From: Jacaranda mimosifolia | Taxonomy: Eukaryota; Streptophyta; Magnoliopsida; Lamiales; Bignoniaceae | DNA length: 64,000 bases | Assembly (NCBI GenBank): GCA_018894105.1 | Contig: CM032126.1 | Coordinates: forward strand, 26,944,391 to 27,008,390 | Reading direction: 5' to 3' | Shown here: positions 23,501 through 34,370 of the stretch, piece by piece | How the letters are laid out: each line of letters opens with the position of its first letter | Position numbering within the stretch: the stretch's first letter is position 1 | Translations under genes and position numbers: made by a program | The notes under the pieces: generated by a model | Seen by the model: the letters and a program-made list of their open reading frames with translations, nothing else | Told to the model about the DNA's origin: nothing | The model's database searches: none

Positions 23501-24120
23501 AGATCTAACATTACCTTAAAGTTGTCAAAAGTCAAAGCCCATAGCTCTTGGTATGCTAGTGCAACAGGCCATGGAATGGAAAAGGAAAACCCAAAAAGGC
23601 AATTAAGAAGCAATAAGATACCTTTAAAAGTCTTCTGAAGAGCAAGAGATATAGAATGCTTGTGCGTGAATCAAGTTGGTAATTGAAAATAGGGTTTTTA
23701 TTGTTTTGTTTTTTATTTTTCTAGTTTTCTATTTTTTGTTTGCTGGATTTTTTATTTTTCTTTTTATTTTTCTGTTATATTTTTGTTTTCTGGGGGCACT
23801 GGGCCATTGGGTTTTTGTGTTATTTTTATTTTTTGGGTTGGGTTCTATTATATTTTGTTTGAATTGAGGCTTTATTCACTTTGGACCTGAAAGATTTTAT
23901 GGATTGATGATTAAGTTTGTATTTTCCTCTTTTTTGCCCATTTTTGGCTTGAAATGTGGAATCATTTTGAATCGTTGATTTGACCAATTTTACGTTATAG
24001 CATGTGATTTTACTTTGAGTTGTAAAAACATGTTTTGGATGGGATTAGGATCACTAGACATGGGTAAACTCATAAAATCGTATGATTTCATGAGTTAACT
24101 CATGATCTTTGACAACATTG
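20551..24120 (-). mobile_element. hAT transposon 1 (3570 bp)
   Basis: Inserted in the copia reverse transcriptase. The terminal inverted repeats are CAAGGTTGTAAAAAAT at the left end and, read inward from the right end, CAATGTTGTCAAAGAT (12 of 16 identical). An 8 bp target duplication with two mismatches flanks it. The minus strand carries a hAT transposase gene remnant. Size, termini and coding content all fit an originally autonomous hAT element that is now decayed. Confidence 0.88.
20891..23265 (-). pseudogene. hAT transposase (BED finger, DUF659, C-terminal dimerisation), decayed
   Basis: Read from about 23265 downward on minus. A degenerate BED-finger end comes first (AKGCVSCTQVPDNIKNKMFE near 23015-23070), then RKEPCRDIARFFY near 22790-22830. 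Next is a DUF659-like block (NNPKGATFLKSIDVSNICKI near 22480-22540; DNVVQVVTNNIAKYKVV near 22380-22430) and a 22067-22306 frame (LEDFEKKLKVHKKK..). The dimerisation region follows (SPAKWWES near 21475, ELKEFAIRILSLTCSSS near 21395-21450), with an acidic tail ending at a stop at 20891-20893. An intron at 21264-21362 has GT/AG borders and rejoins a TKRGN-type motif. Stops and frameshifts disable it. Its product would have cut and joined transposon ends in the nucleus. Confidence 0.82.
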
Positions 24121-24128
24121 CACATGGC
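24121..24128. repeat. Right target-site duplication of hAT 1
   Basis: CACATGGC, partner of CACACAGC at 20543-20550. Confidence 0.75.
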
Positions 24129-24720
24129 CGTACATTAGATTTGTTGTGAGTGTGGTCAATCAATTTATGAACAATCTAGATGAAGGACATTTGAATGTAG
24201 TGTATAGAATTTTGAGGTATTTGAAGATGACACCAAGTAGAAGAATATTCTCTGGGCAAAGTAACTAAAGAAATGTGGAGATTATTATGATGCTTCAATT
24301 ACTGACTGGAGTCCACCTTCAGGCAACTACACTTATATGTAAGGCAATTTGGTTACATGGTGTAGCATGAAATATTTGGTGGTGGCAAGGGGTAGTGCTA
24401 AAGCTGAGTATAGAGCTCTTACTTTAAGAATAGTGATGGTATTGGGTTGACTAGTGTACTAAAATATTGTTGAGTAAAAAAATGTGTATTCCTTTTGCAT
24501 TACAATTCTTTTCCACAATACCATATTGTTGAGCAAAAGAATACCTTTATATTCATAATTTCATCAAAATAGGTGCTAGCTTACCACTTTATATAACACT
24601 TTAGTTTCATGATAGAGACTTAGAAATTGAAATAAGAGGCATGTCACTAGGAAGGTTGCATTAGCAAGGATATAATCTCGTGAAGTAATCCGAATTGAGA
24701 ATTGGAGGATTAGAAAGATA
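24129..24720 (+). pseudogene. Copia reverse transcriptase end and RNase H, part after the hAT insertion
   Basis: Reads YIRFVVSVVNQFMNN at 24131-24175 and YRILRYLKMTPSRRI near 24200-24245, the end of the reverse transcriptase. The RNase H block follows: GNLVTWCSMKYLVVARGSAK near 24343-24402, then AEYRALTLR. Stops interrupt it throughout, and homology fades after about 24720. Confidence 0.75.
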
Positions 24721-25017
24721 GCGAATTGTACTATAGTTATATTTCATTCTCCAACCCTACTTAGGGATAGGAGGGGTAGGAAAGATGAGAAAGGATAACC
24801 GGGTTATAGAGAAAATGACAGGAATTCAAATGATTATAGTTGCATCCATCACTTTTTCCCCCTTATTTATCCTTTGGTATTCTAGAATCTGTTTTGCTAC
24901 CAATTTAATCATAAAATGATAGAGTTTTTATATTTTCACCAAACCATACATTTCCTTTGGACATACTGCACTATAAATGTGCAAACATCAAAGAACTATA
25001 GTGGCATGAGTTATGTT
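24721..25017. other. Gene-free spacer between the two copia elements
   Basis: No coding, repeat or terminal structure that I can support. The open frame at 24916-25110 runs into the next copia LTR and is chance. Confidence 0.5.
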
Positions 25018-25022
25018 CATTG
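25018..25022. repeat. Left target-site duplication of copia A
   Basis: CATTG, perfect match to 36804-36808 on the other side of the element. Confidence 0.88.
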
Positions 25023-25102
25023 TATTAGTGCATCTGGACAAGTGCTGGTCCACTTATTCAATATCTTGTTGATTTTCTCCTCTTGTATTTTGGCAACTGA
25101 TT

Positions 25103-25110
25103 GTTTCTAG
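25103..25110. repeat. Left target-site duplication of hAT 2
   Basis: GTTTCTAG, perfect 8 bp match to 31503-31510. The copia A 3' LTR has a single related site (TGTTTCTACTTTATC near 36288). Confidence 0.9.
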
Positions 25111-27795
25111 TAGGGGTGTTCATAGGTCGGGTTGGTTTGGGTTTGAGGAGAAAATGAATCTAAATCGATCATTTTTAATTGGATTGGATTGATTCGGATT
25201 TTGTGAATTTTAATCCCTAAACCTGAACCAAACCAACCCTATCTAATATAAAAATATAAAAAAATACTTTAATTAGTTTGGTTCGAGTAACCGAATTTAG
25301 GGGAACAAAATATAAAAAAGTCATAATTAAGAATATAAAATTCCAAATCCCAATCTAAGTTGAATATTAAATATAAATACAAAAAAAAGTCATAATTTAT
25401 CCTCATCCCAAAATACAAATAAAGGAAGATTGAAATCTCATTATGCCCAATAGAATACAAGAAGCTTGAAATAGTAGGGCCTATCAAGCTTATACAAAAC
25501 GTGAGATAATGAATTTCTACAAAGCATCTCCAAGTCAGGTGCCTTGGGGTAATGGGAGCTTGAAATCAATATCCACAATCTGAGGAGCAAAACTAATCCA
25601 AAAGAACTGAATATGCAAAATTTGAACTTGTACAAAATGCTCTGCACTGTTCCTAAATATTGTACTATTGCAGCAAAGCTTAACAAAATTCAGCACTGAA
25701 CCAATAAATTTAATTTTGATCTTTTGCCTAGATTCATGCATGCTTAGTTATATTTACATTATACTCTAACAACATGAATAACTTGAATAAAGTCATAAAA
25801 TTTTACCTTGAACTTCTATTTCTCCAGTCAAACATCAAATTTAGGCTAAGCGTCCTCCGTTAATCCAAACAACTCTACAATAAACATCAAAGATAATTAA
25901 AGAACAACAATTAGTAAAATACGTAATTTGAGCAAAAGAAAGACAAAATATCAAGTTTTCATTACCTAATCCTACCTTGTCTATTTCTTCCATCTCAGCT
26001 CCAAGATCAATTAGCTTATGCAGTGTTCTCAACCAGTTCTAAGTGCAAATCAAAGCCTCAACAGTGGTGGGACGCAAAGTACTTCAAAATGGATCAAGAA
26101 CTCGACCACCAGTGCTAAATACAGATTCATATGATACCGTAGAAACTGGAGTAGCCAATATATCCCTTCCATACGAGAGAGAACATAATGCTTCATTGTT
26201 TTTCCCTTCCACCATTTCAAAATTTCAAATCCTCAACATCATCCTCAATGTACCTGTCTAGTTCATTCCCTTTTACCTCACCTTGTTTTCTCTTCACTTT
26301 CAATCAAAATTCATCTTCTCAACCATCATCATCATCATCATCACAAGCATGAGATTGCGAGTCCACATTTGAGGCTAAACAACTAGAGTGGCCATGTCCA
26401 TAGAAATCGAACTTGACTTTCATATTTGTTGCTATCTTTTGCAGCACTATGTCATCACTTTTCTCCACTTATGCAATTGCTTTTGAATATCACACAACTT
26501 GTTAAAGAAAGTGTAAGAGGTAACATGCAATGACCTAGAAAATAAAAGAGTAGCATCATAGAAAGGTTCTAGAAATTTTACAAACACTCAGAAACGACTC
26601 CAATCATCGCTACTAGGAGTTCCTCCTTCATTATCAAGGGCTATTAAATACGAAGGATCGGCATACTCAAGTTGCTTGAATGCTTTTTCAAAATTTTCAA
26701 CAATGTCTAACATTAATTCTACCTCGTGGGCTCATCAAGTGTTACCATTACCTTGCAAGTTATATTTGCCTCTTGTACAGTCCTATTGAAAGTAGCCAAT
26801 CTAGCTGGAGTCGACTTAATATACTTACATGAGGCCCTTATCGAACTAATGGAACAATCTATTTCCTTCAATCCATCGACAATAATTAAATTCCAAATGT
26901 GAGCACAACATCTCATATGCATGAACTCCCCATTTAATAAAGCAGTACAATTCCAATCATCCATGCCTCTAGCCAAATATGCAATTGCCAGGTTGTTAGC
27001 ACTTGCGTTATCTATGGTAACACAACAAATCTTTAGAATCCCCCAATTTTTCAAGCATTTCTCTAAAGCTTTTCCTATAGTTTCACCTTTGTGATCAAAA
27101 ATCAAACCAAAACTTAAGATTTTCTTATTCAATTCCCACCCATCATCAATGAAATAAGTAGTTACACACATATAATTCATATTCTGAATTGAAGTCTAAG
27201 TATCCGTTGTAAGAGAAATCATTTGATGATTTTCAGAAAACATGCATTTCAACTTCTCTTTCTCAAGTCTATACAATTGCATACAATCCCTAGCAACAGT
27301 GATACGAGAAGGAATCTTAAGCCTTGGTTGAGCTTCAGTCATGAAATCTTTAACTCCTTGATTCTCAGCAAACTTAAAAGGAAGTTCATCAACAACTATC
27401 ATCTTGGCAAGTGCTAATCGAGACTTTTCTTGACTAAACTCTACAAGTTTCATGCTAACTGTGGTGTTAAGACCATCCTCACATTGCTTGCCAATGACAA
27501 TTATTTTTTGTTGCTTATCAATGACTCTATTGGAATTTTTTTCACAAACATTCAAATGTTTAAGTAAGTCTGTCGTTCCATGACTACTACTGTTGCATGC
27601 ATAAGATTTCTGACAATAATTACAAAATAGCCCTATCTTTTTAAAATGAGCCTAGGCATTAGAAGCGGATCTAGATAGTTTCCTTTTTTGTACCTCTATT
27701 TTTAATGAAGATTCTTGAATAGCTTTTTCTACTTGGGATGAACTTTGTGATAGATCTTATGATGGAGACTCTTGTTGAATACCAATACTTGTTGT

Positions 27796-27800
27796 TGGAG
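27796..27800. repeat. Target-site duplication left of the solo LTR
   Basis: TGGAG here, AGGAG at 30257-30261 (4 of 5). Removing the LTR and one copy restores the hAT transposase codons, which supports the boundary. Confidence 0.7.
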
Positions 27801-30256
27801 TGGGACGTAATGCCTTAGAATTTCATAATTACTTTACCCTATCTTTACCTATAATTTCATTAAATTTATTTATTATTTTTATATCGGTTAGAAGATGACA
27901 TATATATTTGATAAAATAAAAATAAAAATAATATTATAATTTTCTTATACTAAAATTATATTATTACTAGGATAGGAATTATAATAAAGTGGTCAGATTA
28001 ATTATAGGGTTATCTTATTCCTAGGAGATTGGTAATTAGAGTTCCAACTGAAATAAAACACTTCTCCCACACATATAGTCCCAACACTCTAAAACCTTAG
28101 CCACACAATCAAATTTCTAAAATAAAAAGAAAAAAAAATGGCGGAGAGAAAAGAAAAAAGGGAAAAGAAAGAAGTAGTCGGCAGAACAAAAAAATTCTCC
28201 GAGGAACATTAGACAATCGGTAACAGGGTTGTGGGAATAGGAAAGGTAATTTCTTACTTTTGATTGCACTTACTTCAATTGATTTCCCTATTTCATATAT
28301 ACATGAAGAAAACCAAGGGTGCAAGATAGAAATTATGAAGGAATTTGATTCGTGTGTTCCTCGTAGCTGCAATTGTTGACCAAGAATTTCAATTGGGAAG
28401 TCTATTTTTTTTTGTCCTTTTCTGTGTCAATTTGCCAAAGTTATGTTAACATGTATTGCCCAGTTTGTAATTATAGAATGCCAATTTTGATTGGAGATTA
28501 ATTTTCCAAATAGCCGTCAATTTTGACCAAAAATAGGCTAGTTTTGAATTTGAATTCACCACATTTTGGGCTGCAAGTGTTGGTTTGTTAATTACAAAAG
28601 CCGCAATTGTTGACTTGTTAAAAAAAAATCTATTGTTCATTGACTGGTCAAGTTGTCTTTGATACCTAATTAGGCCGTGTGATTCAAGAGTGATTTAAAG
28701 CATTATCTTGGAGATTAATTACGTGTTGATGGGTTGTTTTGTTTTTGGGAATTAATGAATAAAGGCCTATTAGTTGAGAAATTAAAAGAAAGAATTAGAT
28801 AAAATATTATTGACATATGACAATTCATACCTCTTCCATAGCATGTATCTGTATTTAATAGGAATTTTATTTCAATTCATTTAATATTAGATACCAGCAC
28901 CTTGGGTTACTCTTTTTTTCTTATAAATTAGGATTTTCAATGGAATTCAAATGAGAAATATATGTACATATATATATATTTAGTAAACTATTTTAGTATT
29001 AATTAGGAAACGTTGGATTTTAAGGTACTACAGGTTCATGGTACCCATAAGGTTAGTCTTAGTAAGTTTTGTCTTGTTAATTGATTAAATTAGTGATTGA
29101 AGTACTTATTAAATGAATCAGGTGGCTCAATTATTAATTTGGTTGACACTGAGATAGGAGATTGATGTCTAGGATTGATCTCAAAGGTGACTGCCTCAAC
29201 TTATAACTATTATGCATATTATTTTGAAACCCAGAAGGATATATGCTATAGTAATTTGATTGCAACTTGTTTTAAGTTACACTGCACTATATATGTATTC
29301 CACAATGCACAAAAACTACTTTATTTTGTTTCACGTACAAGAAAATGTGTACTTTATGATTTTAATGCTTCTAGACTAGCAATTAAATTCGATGATCAAC
29401 TAATTACTGTTACTATTACTGTTACTAATGCTGCTATTGCTACTGTTACTGCTAGTTGGATCCAACATGCTCTGGGTGTGAAAGGGACTTCACCAGGCAG
29501 CAGCGGGCTTGTCGGTTGAACCCCCAACCCCCCATGGATTAATCCCCCCAACGCACAACAAAAACCGTTTGTGGCTGAGGTGGGTCGTAGAAATTCTTGG
29601 GGATGCTCGGGCACTATTTTGGTAAGGTCGCACCTTACCTGGAGCGATAAGGGACTGTTATACTGGCAGTCATAAGGTTGACTGGCTACAGTAAACACTG
29701 TCTGATCGTCGCATTTAAGTTGTTAGTCTAGGAAAGCCATTTGTTAAACTCTTGATTTTTTATTGCTTGATTGTTTATAAACTTCTTGACTGTTATTGCT
29801 ATATTATTTATGAATTCCGCTTATGTTTTCTTGAATAATTTCACTGTACAAATGATTTTTAACTCATGGACTCACATTGCACACACTTGGCACTCATTGA
29901 GTCATTCACTCATACTTGTTTTCTTCTTTAACTTCCTTTTGGTAGACTTAGATCCTAGTCCTAGTGAGGAGGTGAACCCTGCGTATGATGAGAATCAAGA
30001 TTGAAGATTTAGTTTTGGATTTTGCAGTACATTAGCTTATTTCACTAAGTTCATTAGTTCTATTTTGCTATTCATGGATTTTAATTTGTTTTCGTTCCAG
30101 AAAGGTTTTGATACTTTGAGTTTTGTATTATAGGTCTAGTTTGAATTGGTTTGAGTCTTTGTTTGACCTTATGATTTTGGATTATTAGTATCATTATTTG
30201 GGATCAGTTTCACACTTCTAGTATAAGTAGTTTTATTTGATTTTGGGGGCGTGACA
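27801..30256 (-). mobile_element. Solo LTR (2456 bp) inside the hAT 2 transposase
   Basis: In minus orientation it begins TGTCACGCCCCCAAAATC and ends GGCATTACGTCCCA, with the TG..CA ends of an LTR. It sits between 5 bp near-identical duplications and separates two halves of a hAT coding frame. No gag or pol sequence is present, so it is best read as a solo LTR left by recombination between two LTRs, probably of a gypsy element (inference from length and TGTCACGCCCC start). Open frames inside (29175-29519, 29396-29698, 29771-30004, 28109-28372) match no protein family. A short GTTACTATTACT-type repeat is at 29405-29455. Confidence 0.75.
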
Positions 30257-30452
30257 AGGAGCACTTCCAACTTGAGTTGCACTAATGTTTTGAGTTTCAC
30301 TAGCTCCAACCTCATCTTCTCTTGTCATTTGTTGGTTTTTTAAAGAGCCTAGGAAAAGGAAAAAGAAAAAAGTCACGAATTAAATAAACTCAAATCAAAC
30401 AACCTTCTCTATGGCTACAAGTAATTATAACCAAATAGCAAGAAAGAATGAG

Positions 30453-30592
30453 CTAGGAGAGAAAAACTTATTCCAAATAATTATGTAAAATTGTTTTTGT
30501 TGGCAAACTAGGAGAGAAAAACTTATTCCAAATAGTTTACTATCTTGATTTGTTTTTGTTGTAAAACTAGGAGAGAAAAACTTATTCCAAAT
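30453..30592. repeat. Three-copy tandem repeat
   Basis: The 26-base unit beginning CTAGGAGAGAAAAACTTATT occurs at 30453, 30508 and 30567, separated by T-rich spacers (periods 55 and 59). It lies in the 5' part of hAT 2, upstream of the transposase start. The open frame at 30425-30628 is built from it and is not a gene. Confidence 0.8.
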
Positions 30593-30605
30593 CTCCAATT
30601 TTCTG

Positions 30606-30629
30606 CACACACACACACACACACACACA
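30606..30629. repeat. (CA)12 microsatellite
   Basis: Uninterrupted CA dinucleotide run directly after the three-copy tandem repeat. Confidence 0.95.
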
Positions 30630-31502
30630 AATGAACCTAGAATAGGAGTATAAAAATCTAATCAAGAATAACTCTTCCAAAATGCAAACAAAGACAAAGG
30701 GGCCAAGAGAGAGAGCTTCGGTTATGGATGCCCATGCTTTCACTACGCTCATTTTCAGCCCACTCCAATTTTCAAATAATTAATATTGTTAATACAAAAA
30801 GATAAAAGAAAAATGTATAAACATTAAACATAAATTGAAGAACAACAAGAAAGACCCACTCTTTAGGAAGCACAAAACAAAAAGTTTTAGAAACCTTAAA
30901 CTATAGCAATAAATATTAAAAAAAGTTTTACCTTCTTTTGCATTATGAAGAAAAAATAATAAGGAGAAAGATTAACCTTTATCCCAACTTGCAGATGCAA
31001 AAAATCCTACTGGCGGTGACTGGTAGAAAGAGGCGGGCTAGCCACTAGTGGTATTGTTGCGTCGCGATGGTATTTGCATTGAAGCCTAAAGGATGAAGAT
31101 TAAAGAGTAGAGATATGGTCAGTTGGTGATTAGTGACTGTGATTGAGAAAGAGAGAAAGAGATGAATCAAGGCTTATTAGGGAAAACTGAAAAGAGGGGT
31201 AAATTTGAGAATGAGAGTTGTGAGAGAAATTGGGTTGAGAGAGAAATAAAAATTAAAGAGGAAATAAAAAAGATCTAAAAAAAGTAAATTATTATTTATT
31301 TTAATTAAATCATCAGGTTGGATCGGGTCGGGTCAAGTCGGGTTGGATTGGATTGGATAAGTAAATATGAAATCCAAAAACCAAATAAAATGTAATTGGG
31401 TTTGATCAGGTAACCCGATCATCCAATCCAAACCAAACCAATTAGATTAGTTCCGTTTGGATCATCGGGTTCATCAGATCGGATTTATCCGATGAACACC
31501 TA

Positions 31503-31510
31503 GTTTCTAG
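31503..31510. repeat. Right target-site duplication of hAT 2
   Basis: GTTTCTAG, perfect partner of 25103-25110. Confidence 0.9.
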
Positions 31511-31667
31511 TTTTTCTGAATAAATTTGAATAATGTCTCATATCTTTTAGGACCTCTAGTGTTAGTTTGTTTTCATTTTAATTAACTTTCTCTATGTATA
31601 TAAACTAATGACCGTTGATGAATGGAATAGCTTCATTTTCATAATTAAGCTTTACCATAACTCTTTA

Positions 31668-31680
31668 TGGTATCCAAAGC
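31668..31680 (+). promoter_or_regulatory. Primer-binding site of copia A
   Basis: TGGTATCCAAAGC directly follows the 5' LTR. It differs slightly from TGGTATCAGAGC, the complement of initiator tRNA-Met. Confidence 0.85.
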
Positions 31681-31756
31681 CATTCATCTCTAAAGAGAAT
31701 TAGAACTAGCTAGCTCTTTTTCTTTTTTTTTTTCTCTCCCACCCTTGCTTCCTGAA

Positions 31757-32440
31757 TGGCGTCCAACACACCCAACCCAATCATGGTGAATCCCACGGAT
31801 TCAACCATTCCCATACAATACCCAAACTAATTAGTTTAATTTAACCTTATTTCCCAAACACCAAATGACTTATTAGACCTTCTAACTTCGCCAATTATAA
31901 AGTATAAGTTGAATCACTCATGTAAGATCACGACCTCTTCTCAGATCTTAATGGAATGATGGTCACTTCAATAAAAACAACCACAATCAATCATCAAGGC
32001 GTTCCAAATCCGCTAAATAAGATTTGGTTCCACCAATTTCTACTCATTCGCAATGCCCAAATGACGAGCCTTCAACCTCAAAGAAAGCTTGGGATGCATT
32101 ACACACCCTGCATGCCAACAAATCACATATCAAAATATTCAACCTGTGCCAGTCTGTGCAAACCATCACCAAGGACTCTAAAACTATCAGTGAATATCGG
32201 TGTGAAGTTCAGATAATAGCAGATGAACTCTAAACAAACCTGTGCTCCCATTACCAATTAAAAACTAGTAATCAAAATCCTAAGTGGTCTTAGTCTAGAA
32301 TAAGAATCCGTCTTTGCGGCCATTCAAGCTCGTGATGCAGCCATCACATATGAAGAATTGGTTAATAATCTTATCAATCAAGAATTCTTCCTTAAATATG
32401 TTATGTCCCCAAATCTATTCCACAAGTTATCGCAATAGTT
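31757..32440 (+). pseudogene. Copia A gag (UBN2-type), broken
   Basis: Begins ATGGCGTCCAACACACCC at 31757 after a T-rich leader. Recognisable gag blocks appear in shifting frames: STSKKAWDALHTLHANKSHI at 32075-32135, the usual 'SKEAWDTLHKLYANKSRTR' position, then SEYRCEVQIIADEL near 32190-32232. Several stops interrupt it. Downstream, 32440-32760 holds zinc-knuckle/protease region debris (ILDTGASHH-like 'ILDTGASHHAIVDL' near 32705-32750). Confidence 0.75.
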
Positions 32441-32989
32441 GTTAAAAAGGCTAACATCAATGCTCTTGGATCACACAACAATTGAAGAGCCCCACTGTTC
32501 TCACAAGAACAACCCCTTTGATGATCCCAACCAAACTGGAATCAATCTCCATCGCGTCATTTCCCTCAAGCACAATAGTTTTCCAGAGTACAGTGTCAAC
32601 ATTGTGGCAAATTTGGACATACCACTTGAGTTTGTTGATTCATGTCACACAATCATGAAGAAATAAAAGCCAACTTTGCTTCCCAATCCACTAATGCCAT
32701 GAAATCATGAATCCTAGATACTGGGGCATCTCATCATGCCATTGTTGATCTCACAATCTCCATCTTACTGAAGACTATTGTAGAACTGACTCAATTTCAA
32801 TGGTGATAGTAATATGATTTCTAACTTACATTGGTTCTGCTAAAGTAAATATGTCTAATTCTTCCTTCAAGCTTTCAAATACCTTATGTGCACCATAAAT
32901 TAAACAAAACCTTATTTCTATATATCAATTTTGCAAAGAAAATCTAACCTCTATTAAAAAAAATTTCCATCTAAATTTATGGTGAAGAA

Positions 32990-33720
32990 TCTAAGCACAG
33001 GCACTCCATTGGTGTGCATCCAGAGTAAAGATGGATTTTATGAGTTGCCCAACCTCTACAATCCATTGTCTTACTCTGTTGTAGCAAAAAGTTCACTACC
33101 CCTTTGGCATCAACGATTGGGACATCCCAACTCTCGCACTCTACTTTCATTTTAAATAAATTTTTATCATTGATTTCTGCAAAAGAACCCTTATCTTTTT
33201 TTGAAATGCTTGCTCATAAAATAAAGCTCATCATTTCTATTTTACCAAAAAATGTTATTTAGGGACACACTGCTCAAAAGAATATTCAGCAATTTATGGA
33301 GCACTTCTCAGTATTATCAGTTGATAAAAAATTGTATTACTATATTTTTGTTGATGAATACACCAATTATATCTGGTTGTATACAATTAAAAACAAAAAT
33401 AAAGTCCAACTAATATTTTAAAAATTCCATCCTTTGGTTGAAAATTATTTCAAAACAAAAATTGTGTCACTATACACATATGTTTGTGGTGAATTCAAGA
33501 GCCTAGATACCTATCTTGGATTCAAAATCATAGAACATCTACTTTCCCCACCATGCACACCACAATGGGTTGCCATAGTTGAATGTTGACATAGGCATAT
33601 TGTAGAGACAAGCAAAACCCTACTGCACCATGCTATACTGCCACCTAATATTTTGGATGTTATGTTAGCATGCTGTCTATCTCATTAATTGTTAGCATGC
33701 TGTGTATCTCATTGATTGTC
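32990..33720 (+). pseudogene. Copia A integrase region, broken
   Basis: GAG-pre-integrase motif SLPLWHQRLGHPNSRTLLSF near 33095-33150 gives the zinc-binding histidines. The integrase core follows: LSVDKKLYYYIFVDEYTNYI near 33313-33372, then VCGEFKSLDTYL near 33485-33520 and an RHRHIVET block near 33590-33610. Frame changes and stops are frequent. Confidence 0.78.
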
Positions 33721-34370
33721 GTCCCACACCACATCTCCAAAACAATTCTCCATATAAAAAGTTATTTGGAGAATAACCAAACTATGAAACTTTGAATGTA
33801 TTTGGCAGTCTTTGCTATCCCTGACTAAAGTCATACACACAAAACAAACTCAAAATCTGATCTAAATTAAGTGAGTATTTAGAATTCTCTTTGCAATACT
33901 ACCGTCGTCAATGTTTTGATCCATTCACACACACAAAAAAAAAAAATTATCCTATGATGTTAAATTTTGTGAGAATATTTTTCCATTTGAAATATTTCTT
34001 CCACTTTAAAAATTATTTTTTAAAAACTTGATTGACACAATATTTTAAATATTGATACTACCCTAATTTTGCCCCATATCTCGCTGGACATTCTCGGGCC
34101 TATTCCCCTTATTTCTCAATAGTCAGTCACTCATGCGAGTTTTTCTCCTCTAATTGTGCCTTGTTAAAGTCCATTGATAACATATAATTCTTTCTTAATT
34201 TCTCCTTTATTCCCTCCTCAAGAATCAACCCAATCCCTAGCTCCTTCCTTATATATACTCGTTAACTAAACATAACCCAACCTTAGAAGATTTATTTTCA
34301 GCTCCAATATTTAACACCCCAGCTAAAACAATCAATTCCCAACCATCCATAAGAGCTACCTAACTGAACC

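Larger units (their letters stand above)
20135..24720 (+). mobile_element. Ty1/copia remnant (reverse transcriptase and RNase H only), interrupted by a hAT
   Basis: Copia pol sequence runs from about 20150 to 20550, stops at the left end of hAT 1, and continues in register from 24129. It covers the reverse transcriptase catalytic block to RNase H. No gag, integrase or LTRs were found on either side, so the element is truncated at the 5' end and eroded at the 3' end. Confidence 0.8.
25970..30328 (-). pseudogene. hAT transposase (RICESLEEPER/DAYSLEEPER-like), interrupted by a solo LTR
   Basis: A likely start codon is at 30326-30328 (MTREDEVGASETQNISATQV). The frame runs into the solo LTR at 30257 and resumes at 27795 in register (GSAP then TTSIGIQQ). 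A BED zinc finger follows (CNYCQKSYACNSS, then LLKHLNVC, near 27560-27640). The catalytic region spans 27555-26719 (MISLTTDT, a stop where Trp is usual, then CVTTYFIDDGWELNKKIL, ICCVTIDNASANNLAI and HMRCCAHIWNLIIVDGLKEI). Next is an acidic Asp run from the GAT repeat near 26323-26342. The C-terminal dimerisation motif is VFSTGGRVLDPF near 26075-26115, with EALIC and NWL after it. Several in-frame stops (27193-27195, 26715) show it is dead. Some plant relatives are domesticated, but this copy cannot be. Confidence 0.87.
25111..31502 (-). mobile_element. hAT transposon 2 (6.4 kb), RICESLEEPER-like, carrying a solo LTR
   Basis: Left end TAGGGGTGTTCATAGGTCGG; right end read inward TAGGTGTTCATCGGATAAAT. 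These are the usual short hAT inverted repeats. A perfect 8 bp duplication GTTTCTAG flanks it. Subterminal regions hold GGTCGGGTTGG/CCAACCCGA-type repeats at both ends (25125-25260 and 31310-31490). The minus strand encodes a BED-finger hAT transposase now broken by stops. A 2456 bp solo LTR sits inside; without it the hAT would be about 3.9 kb. Confidence 0.92.
25023..31667 (+). repeat. 5' LTR of copia A, in two pieces
   Basis: Pieces 25023-25110 and 31511-31667 join across hAT 2 and its target duplication into about 245 bp. They match the 3' LTR at 36207-36803, for example GAATAAATTTGAATAA and TGTTAGTTTGTTTTCATTTT. A promoter is expected here but I could not assign a clear TATA box. Confidence 0.85.

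Noticed and set aside
26323..26345. (TCA)n run as an independent microsatellite
   Set aside because: It is the Asp-coding run of the hAT 2 transposase on minus; described there.
29175..29698. Two 100-114 residue frames on opposite strands in the solo LTR
   Set aside because: They overlap each other, depend on a GTTACT-type repeat, and match nothing known; typical LTR noise.
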